A stretch of DNA of 64,000 nucleotides from PFL42 sp963789825 (GCA_963789825.1 CAWBME010000005.1:1-64000), one strand, 5' to 3'. Shown: positions 46,969-56,828, counted from the stretch's first letter. Numbers and translations: made by a program. The notes: generated by a model not told the origin, from the sequence alone.

Positions 46969-47781
46969 GTGCTGACCGTCTTTGTTGTCTCCGACGCGAC
47001 CGGTGAGACCGCCGAGCGGGTGGTGCGCTCGGCGCTGGTTCAGTTCGAGGGGCCCGAGGTGCAGGTCGTGCGGCGGGGCGACGTGCGCACGGCCGACGAT
47101 GTCCACCGTGTGGTGCTCGAGGCGGCCGGTGTCCGGTCTTTCATCTTCCACACAATGGTCTCGGATGGCCTGCGGCGCGAAATGCTTGAGGAAGCGCGAG
47201 CCTACGGCGTCGACGCCATGGACCTGATGGGACCGCTGCTCGACCGACTGGCCCAGCACCTGCGGCTGAGCCCGCAGGAGCGCCCCGGCCTGTTCCAGCA
47301 GCTGGCCGAGCGCCGCGCCCGCGAGATCGAGGCGGTCGAGTTCGCCTTCCGCCACGATGATGGTCAGCATGTCGAGGACCTGGATCAGGCCGAAGTCGTC
47401 TTGGTGGGCGTATCGCGCACGATGAAGACGCCGACCATGTTGTATCTGGCGTATCGCGGCTGGTTTGCCGCCAATGTGCCGCTTGTGCCCGAGCAGGAGC
47501 CGCCCACGGCGCTGACCTCTCTTCCCCCGGAGCGGGTGTTCTGCATGCTGATGTCTCCGAGCCGGCTGCTCGAGCTGCGCCACGCGCGGGCAGTCTACTT
47601 GGGCATCCCGGAAGTGCCGTACGCTTCGGTTGAGGCGCTGCGCAAAGAGATGATCTTCTCGCAGGAGCTGGCGATCCAGCGCGGCTGGCAGCGCATCGAG
47701 GTCACCGGGAAGTCCGTCGAGGAGGTTGGGCAGGCGATCACGCTGCTGCTTCCCGTGGGAAAGGACTCCCGCTCCGCTTGA
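46969..47781 (+). CDS. Pyruvate,phosphate dikinase regulatory protein (DUF299 kinase/phosphorylase)
   Basis: The 270-residue protein switches pyruvate phosphate dikinase or PEP synthase off and on by threonine phosphorylation with ADP and Pi-dependent removal. It has VFVVSDATGETAERVVRSAL, the P-loop-like VLVGVSRTMKTPTMLYLA, and YASVEALRKEMIFSQ. GTG 46969 with GGGAG seven bases before it is chosen as start; longer in-frame starts would add a segment not found in the family. PPDK itself is not in the window. Confidence 0.9.
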   Translation: MLTVFVVSDATGETAERVVRSALVQFEGPEVQVVRRGDVRTADDVHRVVLEAAGVRSFIFHTMVSDGLRREMLEEARAYGVDAMDLMGPLLDRLAQHLRLSPQERPGLFQQLAERRAREIEAVEFAFRHDDGQHVEDLDQAEVVLVGVSRTMKTPTMLYLAYRGWFAANVPLVPEQEPPTALTSLPPERVFCMLMSPSRLLELRHARAVYLGIPEVPYASVEALRKEMIFSQELAIQRGWQRIEVTGKSVEEVGQAITLLLPVGKDSRSA

Positions 47782-47909
47782 CCCCCGCACCGGTTTCCAG
47801 GGCGATCAGGTCAGTCACGCGCCCGTGGTTGCAGAAGGGCCCGCTGCCTTCCCAGCTGAGTCGACCAGGGCGACGGGATCGCCTGCGGCCTGGAGTGTGG
47901 GGGATGCGC

Positions 47910-50669
47910 TCAGCCTGAAAGGGGACCGGGCCGCCACGCGCTATCTCCCCAACGTCCGCCGGCCGACCAGCGGCGGAACGCCTTCTCCACCTCGACAACC
48001 CCATAGCCGGCCAGGCCAACCGCCACGATGCGCGTCCAGGCTTCGAGCGGGAATGGGGGCCGTCGAGAACAGGCGGTTCATCGCCGGCAGGTAGGTGAAC
48101 AGCAGTTGGAGGACGAGCATGCCGCCGATGCTGACGAACAACCAGCGGTTCGAGAACACGCCGATGCGGAACATCGACTCGGTGAGCGAACGGCAATTCA
48201 GCAGGTAGAAGATCTCGACCATGACCACAACGTTGACGGCGACGGTGCGGGCTTCCTCCATCGACGCACCCAGGCGCGAGCTCCCACTCGAACAGAGCGA
48301 AGGCACCGAGCAGGATCACCGTCCCGACCAGCAGGATGCGCAGCAAGATCGGGCGGGTCAGGATCGGCGAGCGTGGATCGCGCGGGGGTCGGCGCATGAT
48401 GCCCGGCTCGCGTCCCTCCATGGCCAGCACCAGACCCAGGACAGTGGCGGTGGTCATGTTGATCCACAGGATCTGGATTGGCAGGATCGGCAGGGCAATC
48501 CCGAGCACGATCGCCGCCAGGATGATCATGCCCTCCCCCAGGTTGGTGGGCAGCGTCCAGGCGATGATCTTGGACGAGATTGTCGAACACGCTGCGCCCT
48601 TCCTCGACGGCGGCCTCGAGCGTGGCGAAGTTGTCGTCGGTCAGCACCATGTCGGCCGCCTCTTTGGCGACGTCGGTGCCGGCGATCCCCATGGCCACTC
48701 CGATATCCGCCTGCTTCAAGGCCGGAGCGTCATTCACCCCATCCCCGGTCATGGTGACCACGTGGCCGCGCGCCTGAAGGGCTTCCACCAAACGCAGCTT
48801 CTGTTCCGGCGTGACCCGGGCGAAGACGTGCGTGTTCTCGGCGGCCTCGATCAACTCGGCATCGGTGTAGCCGGCCAGCGCCTTCCCGGTGAGGACCTGG
48901 GCCGGCTGACTCGTAGCGCCCTCGGAAAGGCCGATCTGTCCGGCGATGGTCGCCGCGGTCAGGGCGTGATCGCCGGTGATCATCTTGACCCGGATGCCGG
49001 CCAGCTGCGCGGCGCGCACGGCGGCGATCGCCTCGGCGCGTGGGGGATCGATCATTCCCTGCAAGCCGAGCAGCGTGAGACCGTAGGCCAGGTCGCTGTG
49101 ACGCAGCCGCGCCGTGTCGGCCGGCAGGATCAGCCGGGCAAAGGCCAGCACCCGCAAGCCATCGGCGGCCATCTGGTCGGCGGCTTGATGCGCCTGCTCG
49201 GGGTCGAGCGCCACATCGCCGCCGGCGGAGTCCAGCTGGCGGCGGCAGCGATCGATCAGCACTTCGGCAGCACCTTTGACATAGGCGACCAGTTCGCCGG
49301 ACTGCGGCGGACGGTGGAGCGTTGCCATGTACTGGTACTCGGACTCGAACGGAATGGCATCCACCCGCGGGAAGCTCGTGCGCGACCTGGGCGGCCAGGC
49401 CAAGCTTGCCGGCGGCGGCGAGCAGCGCGCCCTCGGTCGGGTCGCCCTGCACCGTCCAGCGACCATCCACTTCGGACAGGCTGCTGTCGTTGCACAGCAG
49501 GCCGGCGCGCAGGATCTCCTGCAGCGCGGGCGAGGGGGGCCGGTGCGCCGCGGCGCCGCGGCGGGTGATCGAACCCTGCGGGTCATAGCCGTCGCCGCTG
49601 ACGTCGTGCCACTCGCCGCCCGCCCAGATTTCCCGGACGGTCATCTGGTTCTGGGTCAGCGTGCCGGTCTTGTCCGAGCAGATCACCGTCGTGCTGCCGA
49701 GGGTTTCGACCGCCGGAAGCTTGCGGATGATGGCGCGCCGGCGGGCCATGCGCGCCACGCCGATCGACAGGGTGATGGTCAGCGCGGCCGGCAAGCCTTC
49801 GGGGATCATGGCGACGGCCAGGGCAATGGCGGCGGAGAAAGTCTCCAGCGCCGGTTGCCCGCGCAGCCACGCCCACGGCGAAGGTGGCGGCGGCCATGGC
49901 CAGGATGGCATACAGCAGCACACGGCTGAACTGGCGCATGCGGTTGGTGAGCGGGGTCTCGAGCGTCGGGGTCTGGGCCAGCAGCTGCGAGATACGCCCG
50001 ATCTCGGTGTAGTCGCCGGTCGCTATCACCACGCCGGTCCCTTGACCATAGGTGATCATCGTCGAGGCGTAGGCCATGTTGTTGCGGTCCGCCAAGGCGG
50101 TGTCGGGATCGTGCAGCGCCAGGGCATCCTTGGCCACCGGAGCCGACTCGCCGGTCAGCGAGGCTTCGGCCACCTGCAGGTCGCGTGACGACACCAGGCG
50201 CAGATCGGCCGGTACCTGGCTGCCGGACTGGACCAGCACGATGTCGCCGGGCACCAGATCGGCGGCGGGCACGCGCTGCTGGCGGCCGCCCCGCAGCACG
50301 CTGGCTTCGACGGTCATGGAGCGCGCCAGGGCTTCGATCGCCTCTTCGGCGCGCAATTCCTGGACGTAGCTGACGACGGCGTTGATCACCACCACCAGCA
50401 GGATGACGACGGCGTCGAGCGGATCCTTGAGCACGGCGGTGATCAACGCCGAGGCGAGCAGGATGTAGATGAGCGGGTTGTTGAACTGGTGCAGGAAGCG
50501 GACGATGGCGCTCGTCCGCCGGCGAGGGGTGAGCTCATTGCGTCCGAAACGTTCACGGCGGTGTTGCAGCTCGAACAGGTCGAGCCCCCGCTCGAGGTTC
50601 GAGTTCGAGCAGCTCGATGGCCTCGGGCGCGGGCAGGTGATGCCAGTGCTTTCCGAGCAGCGTCTGCAT
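47910..50669 (-). CDS. Cation-transporting P-type ATPase, calcium-pump-like (about six frame breaks)
   Basis: This pump of about 915 residues has an N-terminal cation-ATPase domain (FGRNELTPRRRTSAIVRFL), the actuator motif SLTGESAPV, the PEGLP membrane motif (AMIPEGLPAALTITLSIG), the phosphorylation site ICSDKTGTLTQNQM, the KGAAEVL and GDPTEGALL nucleotide region, and the hinge TGDGVNDAPALKQADIG. PEGLP and the layout place it in the P2 group of calcium/sodium-type pumps. Frame breaks lie near 50597, 49865, 49375, 48575, 48280 and 48048, each one extra base. The ATG at 50669 follows CAGGAG; the stop is at 47910. It lies directly downstream of an M50-CBS protease. Confidence 0.88.
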
Positions 50670-50697
50670 GCTGCAGCTCCTGAGGGGATGGGCCGGG

Positions 50698-51808
50698 TCA
50701 GGCGACCGAAGGCGACCTCGGTGTGGCCGCGCGCTTTGTGAAGCGCCTGCCGGATCATCAGGAACTCCCCGAGGTTGTCCATGGTGAGCAGCCCCACCAG
50801 TTGGCCGTCACGCTGCACGGGCATGGTGTGACAGCCGCAGGCCTGCAGCTGGGCCGAGGCCTTCTCGAGCATGTCGTTCGCCTCGGCCACCTCGAAATCG
50901 CGGCTCATGATCTGGGACACCGGGTCCTGGCTGCGGCCGTTTGCCAACGCGGCCAGCACTGCATCGCGCGTGAGGATACCGACCACGGCGCCGCCTTCCT
51001 CGACCGGGAAGTCGCGCTGTGAGCCCGACAGGATCAGCTGCACGGCGCGGCTGATCGGCTCGGCTGGCGACAGTCGCTCGAACCGCGTCAGCATCGCCCG
51101 GCTGACCGGGATCCCTCCCAGCGCTGAACGCATCTGGACCATGCTCGCTTCCTGCGCCGCGCCGATCCAGACGAACAAGGCGATGAAGACCAGGAACGGG
51201 TTGCTGAACAGCCCGATGAGGCCGAACAGCAGTGCGATCCCCTGCCCCAGGCTGGCGGCCAGGGAGGTGGCCCGAGTGTACTCGAGGCGGGTTGCCAGCA
51301 GCGCCCGCAGCACGCGTCCACCGTCCATGGGAAACGCAGGGATCAGGTTGAACGCCAGCAGGAACACGTTGACCGCCAACAGTCGCTCGAGGAATCCGCC
51401 GTCGGTCGTGCTCAGCGCCCCCAGCGACATCCCGCTGCCGATGCCGACCAGCACCACACCCAGCAGGGCGGCCAAGACGAGGTTCACCGCAGGCCCGGCC
51501 ACCGCAACCCAGAATTCCTGCATCGGCTTGTCCGGCATGCGTTCGAGCCGGGCGAGGCCGCCGATGGGGAGCAAGGTGATGTCCCGGGTCTTGATCCCGT
51601 AGCGGCGTGCCGTGAGAGCGTGGCCGTACTCATGCAGGATGACACAAAGAAACAGCGCCAGCGTGAATCCGATGCTGGCCAGGACGGCCTCCGTGGTGCG
51701 CGTCTGGAGCCAGGCGCTCAGCCCGACCCAGCCGATGATCAATAGGAAGGTGGCGTGCACGTACAGATCCACCCCCGCCAGCTTCCCGATTCGCCAGGAC
51801 CACTTCAT
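50698..51808 (-). CDS. M50 site-2 protease with two CBS domains
   Basis: This membrane protease of about 370 residues has the zinc motif LHEYGHALTARRYGI and the second motif AFPMDGGRVLRALLA, among about six helices, followed by two CBS domains (ISRAVQLILSGSQRDFPVEE; VSQIMSRDFEVAEANDMLE and CHTMPV) that bind adenosine nucleotides. It cleaves within membranes, probably under nucleotide control. Its frame runs into the ATPase gene with no stop; an insertion before about 50705 would restore the TGA at 50698, so I end it there. The ATG at 51808 follows GAGGAGG. Confidence 0.85.
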
Positions 51809-51877
51809 CGTTCCATACCTCCTCGAGACCGCGTCACCGCCGGGGCGGAGCCCCCACCCCGGCCTCCGAGCTTAGCC

Positions 51878-51906
51878 ATGCTAATCGGTTGTCTAGGTTT
51901 TGTCAA
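51878..51906 (-). promoter_or_regulatory. Promoter of the M50 protease / P-type ATPase operon
   Basis: On the minus strand, a consensus TTGACA (complement of 51901-51906) and TAGCAT (complement of 51878-51883) are spaced by 17 bases. The leader is about 63 bases long. Confidence 0.75.
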
Positions 51907-52033
51907 TGGTTGGCCGATCGGGGTGGGGAGCGCCCAATGGGCGGCGTGCAGGGCTGGCGCAGGCCGGCACAGCGTCAGGTGGCGGTAGGGGGCATCGGCT
52001 GGCGTGGGCTCCCGGCGACCGCAGCAAGAAGGC

Positions 52034-52370
52034 GTCATCCCGAGCGCCATGGGTTCCCCGCGGCTCGGACCGAAGAGGGGTCATCCCGAGCGCCATGGGT
52101 TCACCGCGGCCCGGACCGAAGACGGTGTCATCCCGAGCGCAGCGAGGGATCTGCTTTGGGCTTCCCCGCGCAGAGCACAAGCAGATCCTTCGCCCCCGTG
52201 CCGGGGGCTCAGGATGACAGGGTGAGGGGTGTGTCACCGCGAGCGCCAAGGGTGCACCGCGGCCCGGACCGAAGAGGTGTCATCCCGAGCGCCAAGGGCT
52301 GCACCGCGGCCCGGACCGAAGCGGTGTCATCCCGAGGCGCAGCGAGGGATCGGCTGTCGGCACGGCCTGC
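52034..52370. repeat. Tandem intergenic repeats around a large hairpin
   Basis: Six units begin with GTC[AC][TC]CC-type sequence at 52034, 52080, 52127, 52233, 52279 and 52326, spaced 46, 47, 106, 46 and 47 bases. Units 1, 2, 4 and 5 share GAGCGCCA[AT]GGG and CCGCGGCCCGGACCGAAG. Unit 3 is a 92-base hairpin element (52127-52218): GTCATCCCGAG to GATCTGCTT, facing AAGCAGATC to AGGATGAC. Unit 6 is a partial copy of unit 3. No gene lies in the whole gap 51907-52402. Confidence 0.85.
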
Positions 52371-52402
52371 TGCCTGCTCGGCCAAGGCGCGGCGAAGGCG
52401 AG

Positions 52403-52807
52403 CTAACTTCGCTGCTCCAGGGTCTCCTGCAGCGGGCCGAGGAAGTACAGATCCCACCCCTCGTCGTGTCCCTGGCGTTCCTGCTCGTTGGGGAAGCGGT
52501 CGTGCACGAGGTGGAGGTGGGTGCCCCCCTCGGCCGGGGTCAGCGTCCAATCGACAAGCGAGTCATCCCATTCGGCGGGCCACTCACCCTGGCGCCAGGT
52601 GTAGGTTAGGCGCTTTCCCGCCTCGCAAGATAGGATGGTGCCGGTGGTCTCGCCGCCGAACAGTCGATAGCCGCCGCCTGGGCGCAGGTCGATCTCGACC
52701 GTGCTGTCCGCGCCCATCCAGGCGCGGATGGCCTGTGGCTCGGTCAGTGCCGCCCACACGGCCTGAGGAGCAGCGAGGATCAATCGGTCCTTGACAATCG
52801 GCCGCAT
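52403..52807 (-). CDS. START/SRPBCC-like (AHSA1-type) protein
   Basis: The 134-residue protein fits the AHSA1/CalC-type helix-grip fold: DRLILAAPQAVWAALTEP, WMGADSTVEIDLRPGGGYRL, LTYTWRQGEW and the ending GWDLYFLGPLQETLEQ. Such proteins bind hydrophobic ligands; the ligand here is unknown. It lies alone downstream of the herA stop on the same side and may share its transcript in part, since it is upstream on the minus strand only of the repeat array. Confidence 0.82.
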   Translation of the reverse strand: MRPIVKDRLILAAPQAVWAALTEPQAIRAWMGADSTVEIDLRPGGGYRLFGGETTGTILSCEAGKRLTYTWRQGEWPAEWDDSLVDWTLTPAEGGTHLHLVHDRFPNEQERQGHDEGWDLYFLGPLQETLEQRS

Positions 52808-52831
52808 CGGTCGCCTCCCGCTTCAATTTCC

Positions 52832-52875
52832 CAGCAACTAGCAACCAGCAGCTAGCGGCTAGTTGCTAGTCGCTA
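52832..52875. repeat. AT-balanced hairpin between herA and the START-like gene
   Basis: ACTAGCAAC (52837-52845) faces GTTGCTAGT (52862-52870) with an inner GCTAGC palindrome. Its low GC contrasts with everything around it. Confidence 0.6.
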
Positions 52876-52894
52876 ATCGCTGACTGCTGACTGA

Positions 52895-54550
52895 CTAACT
52901 GCCAAACAGCGCTTCGCTGCCGCGCTTGGCACGGGTCTTCTTCTGCTCGCCGTCGGCCAGGCCCATGGCGAGGTAGAAGGCCTGGTCGTAGTCGCGCGTG
53001 CGTACGACCACCGGCATCGGCACGGCGTGGCCCAGCACCAGGGCTTGCTGACGCGTGTCGAGGCGAGCCAGCACCTCGCGCAGCGCGCCGGCGCCGCTCA
53101 CGCCGGAGAACACCGCCCGGATATCGGCCTCGTTGTCGAGCAGGCAGGTGACGCGGGTGCCGATCTGGCTCATCACCTCGTCGTCAATGCCGCTCGGCCG
53201 CTGGTCGACGATCAGCAAGGTGACGCGATACTTGCGCATCTCCCTGGCAATGGTGCCGAAGATGGTGTCCGAGGCCACCCTGGGATCAAGGAACTTGTGC
53301 GCTTCCTCGATCACGATCACCAGCGGCTTAGGCTCCTCGCCCTGCTTGCCAGCGGCGCGATCCATCTGAGATACGTAGCGGTGGTGAATGCGACGTGTGA
53401 GGAAGTTGGCGACCAAGAGGTAGGCGGCCAGGTTGGTGCCATGCCTTCCGAACTCCAGCACCACGCTGGAAGGCATGTTGAGCCGGTTGAACAGGTCTTC
53501 GATGAATTCCTCACCCTTCCCGGGAACAAGGAAATCCATCCGGCGCAGGCGCTCCAACCGGCGTCGTAACGCATCGAAAGTCGCCTCCGCGATGCGGTTG
53601 CTGTCCATGAGATCTTGAATGACGGGATCGGGTTCGTCCTGGAGGATTCTCTCGATCCAGCGCTCTTGCAGGCGCCGGTGGAGGACGTGAAGTGCTCCGA
53701 CTTGGATCTCATTGAGTCCAAGCAGCCCGGCGAGCAGCTCGAGATCTTCGGGTTCGAGCTGTTCGTACCCGATGCGCAGGACCTTGTCGTACTTGCTGCC
53801 CCGGGCGCGTGACGTGCCTTCGTCGAGAGTCATCACGCTCACGCTGCCGTCGGTGAACAGCTGGCGCAGCCCCTTGAACTCGCGACCGGCCTCGTCCTTC
53901 ACTGCCCAGCCGTAGTCGTTGTGCATATCGAAGATCAGCGCCGAGGCCTGGCCGGACTTGATGATCCCGGCCAGCAGAATGCGGGTGATGAAGGACTTCC
54001 CGGTGCCGCTCTTGCCAAAGACTCCCGACGAGCGCTCGACGAAACGCGCCAGGTCGAGGTTGACTTGCACGTTTTCCATGTCGAGCGGCGTGCCCAGGAA
54101 CAGATGCTTCTCGTCCTCGGCGCCGAACACGCGCGCTACGTCTTCGGCGGTGGCCTCCGCCACGCGCGAGAAGTGCGAGGGGATGGTCTTGATCGGGCGC
54201 GGCGCCTCGTCCTCCGGGTCGAGCATCAGCATCGGGCTGACGTGCAGCGTGCCGTAGGCGACGGCCCGGCCGTAGATCTCGGTGGCGAATCCGTCGGCCG
54301 GATCCGGAGGCTGATGCGCCAGGTCAGGATTGGTGGCGGCCAGGGCGATATCGGTCACCAGCCCGAAGAAGCGCCGGCCGCTCTTGCCCTCGACCACGAC
54401 GTAGCGCCCGACCGCCAGGCGCTCGATCGACAGACGCGAATCGAGGCGGACCAGCAGCCCCTCGGACAGCGAGCCCCCTACGACCATCCCCAGGGAGGCC
54501 TCCCCGGGGCGCCGGCCGAAGAACTCGTCGAGGCGGGGCGACTCGCTCAT
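52895..54550 (-). CDS. herA: HerA-like hexameric DNA translocase
   Basis: This 551-residue ATPase has an N-terminal HAS barrel (GMVVGGSLSEGLLVRLD... VEGKSGRRFFGLVTDI), then the RecA-like core with Walker A GVFGKSGTGKSFITRIL, Walker B LVIVIEEAHKFLDP and LLIVDQRPSGIDDEVMSQI with the sensor region. HerA pumps DNA through NurA to process ends during repair or antiviral defence. It is the third gene of a NurA / middle protein / HerA operon. The ATG at 54550 is preferred over an in-frame upstream start that overlaps the previous gene. Confidence 0.93.
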   Translation of the reverse strand: MSESPRLDEFFGRRPGEASLGMVVGGSLSEGLLVRLDSRLSIERLAVGRYVVVEGKSGRRFFGLVTDIALAATNPDLAHQPPDPADGFATEIYGRAVAYGTLHVSPMLMLDPEDEAPRPIKTIPSHFSRVAEATAEDVARVFGAEDEKHLFLGTPLDMENVQVNLDLARFVERSSGVFGKSGTGKSFITRILLAGIIKSGQASALIFDMHNDYGWAVKDEAGREFKGLRQLFTDGSVSVMTLDEGTSRARGSKYDKVLRIGYEQLEPEDLELLAGLLGLNEIQVGALHVLHRRLQERWIERILQDEPDPVIQDLMDSNRIAEATFDALRRRLERLRRMDFLVPGKGEEFIEDLFNRLNMPSSVVLEFGRHGTNLAAYLLVANFLTRRIHHRYVSQMDRAAGKQGEEPKPLVIVIEEAHKFLDPRVASDTIFGTIAREMRKYRVTLLIVDQRPSGIDDEVMSQIGTRVTCLLDNEADIRAVFSGVSGAGALREVLARLDTRQQALVLGHAVPMPVVVRTRDYDQAFYLAMGLADGEQKKTRAKRGSEALFGS

Positions 54551-54602
54551 CGCGGCGCCTCGCTCGGACCGGGGCCGCACCGGGTGGGGGCGGGGGTTGG
54601 TT

Positions 54603-55211
54603 TCATGCGACACCTCCTGCCTGCAGGTCACGCAGCAGCCGCTCGAGCCTCCCCAGGTCCTGGCCGAGCAGGCGGGCGCATTCCTGTCCAGCCTGGAGCA
54701 GGAAGGGGCGCCGCTCGTCGAGGGGGCGGGCTTCGGCCGCCTGGCGCAGCGCGGCCGCCACCACCTGATCGGCCGGCACTTCGGCGGTGTTCAAGGCCAG
54801 GGGCAGGAAGTCGAGGCGCTGGGTGAAGGCGCGCACTTCGGCGGATTCGAGACTGGTGATTTCGGCCAGCGTGAGGGGCGGCTGGGGCGGAAGCGCCTGG
54901 ACCCAGGCGCCGGCGCGGCGGTAGCCGACGGTCAGCGCCCGCAGTTCGATCGGGATCGGGCGGTTGAGCTGGCTGTCCGCCTGCTGCTCGGGCGAGGGGG
55001 CGTCGGCGGCGGCCAGTTGCCGGGCGAGCTCGTCGTCCTCGATGCTGATGTCGTAGATCAATCCGATCACCGAGGTTTCGCCCCCCTGGGCGGGTGCCTG
55101 ACACCATCCGCCGAAGACCGGCAGATCCGGCTGGCGCAGCCGCAGGCCGCCGACGAAGCCTTGGATGCTGCAGCGCGTCACCCGTCCGATTACCGTCTGC
55201 TTCTCCGTCAT
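54603..55211 (-). CDS. Middle protein of the NurA-HerA operon, HAS-barrel-like
   Basis: The 202-residue protein has an N-terminal segment (VIGRVTRCSIQGFVGGLRL ... ETSVIGLIYDISIEDDE) whose pattern resembles the HAS barrel that opens HerA. A helical C-terminal half follows (VVAAALRQAAEARPLDERR, LLGQDLGRLERLLRDL). No ATPase or nuclease motif is seen. It lies 13 bases after nurA and 52 before herA and has its own AGGAG. A role as adaptor that caps HerA or joins it to NurA is inference. Confidence 0.7.
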   Translation of the reverse strand: MTEKQTVIGRVTRCSIQGFVGGLRLRQPDLPVFGGWCQAPAQGGETSVIGLIYDISIEDDELARQLAAADAPSPEQQADSQLNRPIPIELRALTVGYRRAGAWVQALPPQPPLTLAEITSLESAEVRAFTQRLDFLPLALNTAEVPADQVVAAALRQAAEARPLDERRPFLLQAGQECARLLGQDLGRLERLLRDLQAGGVA

Positions 55212-55224
55212 GCTGCTGCGCTCC

Positions 55225-56424
55225 TTACAGCTGGTGCCGCCGGCGGGCGGCCGTCCAGCGCTTGGTGGTCGACTTCTGCGAGATGCGCGGCTCGATCCCC
55301 TGCCGCAACAGCGCGCCGGCAATCAGCGACTCGAGCGCGCTGCGATCATGCTGCGTGACAACCGCCAGCTCGTGGGCTCGGACGAGGACGTAAGGGATGC
55401 CCGTCAGCCGGCATTCTTCCAGGATCCCGGCGTGCACCCGGCCGAGGCGATCCGCATCCTCGGCGACCCAGGCGGGAACCTCGACGCGCGCGATCTGTCC
55501 TTCATAGCCGGTGTTCATGTAGAAGAAGTGGACGCCGTGGCCCTTCATCTCGAAGGCCGCGTTCAATGGCGAGACGACCTTGAACAGCGCGCTGCGATGG
55601 CCCGGAGGCAGCAGTGTCTCCAGCAAGTCGCGATCCACCAGGTTGGGGAAGCGGCGCAGGCGCGCCGTCTCGGGATTGACCTGCTCCGGGGGCAGCATGC
55701 ACAGCTCGACCAGCCGCAGCAGGTTGGTGCCGCGCGGGCGATCGATGATGCCAGCCAGCGCCGCCTGCGTCCGGCGCAACCGGCTCAGTTCATCCTGGTA
55801 GCCCCTCAGCAAGGCCTCGACCTCCGGGGAGCGGTGCTCGAACTCCTGCAGGGCAAGCCACAGCAGCAGGCCATTGTCGAGCAGCGCCAGGGTCGGTTCG
55901 GCCGGGAAGCGCTCGGCAAGGTCCGCCAGTTCCGCCATCTCGGCGACATCGCGCATCCCATTCACCAGGCCGGCATCGATCGCCTCTCCCTGTGAGTTCG
56001 TGAGTTCTTCCTGGCGGAAGAGCAAGCGTGGTCGGCTGCTGGCGATTGGGGCTTCGCCGCTCCCATGGGTCAGGCGCAGGCTGCCGACGTTGACCAGGCA
56101 GAATTGCGCCGCGCCGTGACGGTCGGGATACACCTGCGAACCATCGGCGCCGATGGCCTGCCAGCGTGGTGGAAGTGGCGGCGGTGGAAGGCTGATCTGC
56201 CAGGCTTCCGAGCCGGGCGAAGCGCCGCGCCAGCGATCGCCGGCTCGCTCGATGCGCTGCCGGATCTCGGATGGGTCGAGGTCGGCTGCCTGGCGAACCG
56301 CGGCTTGGGCCTTGGGGAGTGCGGCGGCGCGTTCGACCTGACGCTGAGCAGTTTCTGCACCCAGCTGATCGACTTGCGCCAGCAGTTTCGCCAGATCCAA
56401 ACTCACGATGCCAGCCTCGAACAC
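55225..56424 (-). CDS. nurA: NurA-family nuclease
   Basis: The 399-residue nuclease has the catalytic Asp in WQAIGADGSQVYPDRH, LLDNGLLLWLALQE in the middle with a second conserved acid, and the C-terminal basic stretch QKSTTKRWTAARRRHQL. NurA resects DNA ends with HerA. GTG 56424 is supported by TATAAT (complement of 56434-56439) only 9 bases away, which implies a nearly leaderless mRNA. It faces the large right-hand operon. Confidence 0.88.
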   Translation of the reverse strand: MFEAGIVSLDLAKLLAQVDQLGAETAQRQVERAAALPKAQAAVRQAADLDPSEIRQRIERAGDRWRGASPGSEAWQISLPPPPLPPRWQAIGADGSQVYPDRHGAAQFCLVNVGSLRLTHGSGEAPIASSRPRLLFRQEELTNSQGEAIDAGLVNGMRDVAEMAELADLAERFPAEPTLALLDNGLLLWLALQEFEHRSPEVEALLRGYQDELSRLRRTQAALAGIIDRPRGTNLLRLVELCMLPPEQVNPETARLRRFPNLVDRDLLETLLPPGHRSALFKVVSPLNAAFEMKGHGVHFFYMNTGYEGQIARVEVPAWVAEDADRLGRVHAGILEECRLTGIPYVLVRAHELAVVTQHDRSALESLIAGALLRQGIEPRISQKSTTKRWTAARRRHQL

Positions 56425-56565
56425 GCGTGCTGGATTATAGCGCGCAGGGTTCCAAGGCTCTGACCCACGCGCCGGCTCGCGAACCGGCGCCCAGCCGAAG
56501 GACTGGCGGCGCGTACTGCGCTTGCGCCAGGGTTGCGGCGAGTGGCCTGGCCAGGGTCGTTATGC

Positions 56566-56571
56566 TATACT
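56566..56571 (+). promoter_or_regulatory. -10 element of the right-hand operon
   Basis: TATACT (56566-56571) lies 8 bases before the ATG at 56580, implying a leaderless first gene. The -35 is weak. It would drive the whole operon up to the window edge. Confidence 0.5.
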
Positions 56572-56579
56572 GCGCCGCG

Positions 56580-56828
56580 ATGGACCCTGTCCCGCCGACG
56601 ACGCCCACCTGGCTGCGGTGGCTGCACCAGACGGGCAGGGGGACGACCGCCGCCGCCGTCCTCGAGGCGGTGTCTCCCCTTGCGACTGTCGGCGCTCAAG
56701 TCCTCTATCTCCTGCACCCGCTTCTCCCACCGTCCGCAGATCTGCGCCGCACCGCCCGGCTGCTCGAGGATCCGGCGTCGCTCGATCGCCTGATCGAGGA
56801 CCTGGCGCGTTCGGAGCGCGGCCAATGA
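56580..56828 (+). CDS. Small helical protein, first gene of the MutL-like operon
   Basis: This 82-residue protein (PTTPTWLRWLHQTGRGTTAA ... LRRTARLLEDPASLDRLIED) is probably all helical, with one hydrophobic stretch that could touch the membrane (VLEAVSPLATVGAQVLYLL). No family is recognised. Its TGA overlaps the next ATG. The start is chosen from the leaderless promoter just upstream. Confidence 0.6.
   Translation: MDPVPPTTPTWLRWLHQTGRGTTAAAVLEAVSPLATVGAQVLYLLHPLLPPSADLRRTARLLEDPASLDRLIEDLARSERGQ

Noticed and set aside
49583..51808. Fusion of the M50 protease to the P-type ATPase in one open frame
   Set aside because: The ATPase has its own ribosome site and ATG at 50669 in another frame, and the joint sequence between is not like either family. 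Two insertions explain the read-through.
52034..52370. CRISPR-like array
   Set aside because: The units are adjacent and similar over their whole length, there are no unique spacers of constant size, and one unit is a 92-base hairpin. No cas gene is present.
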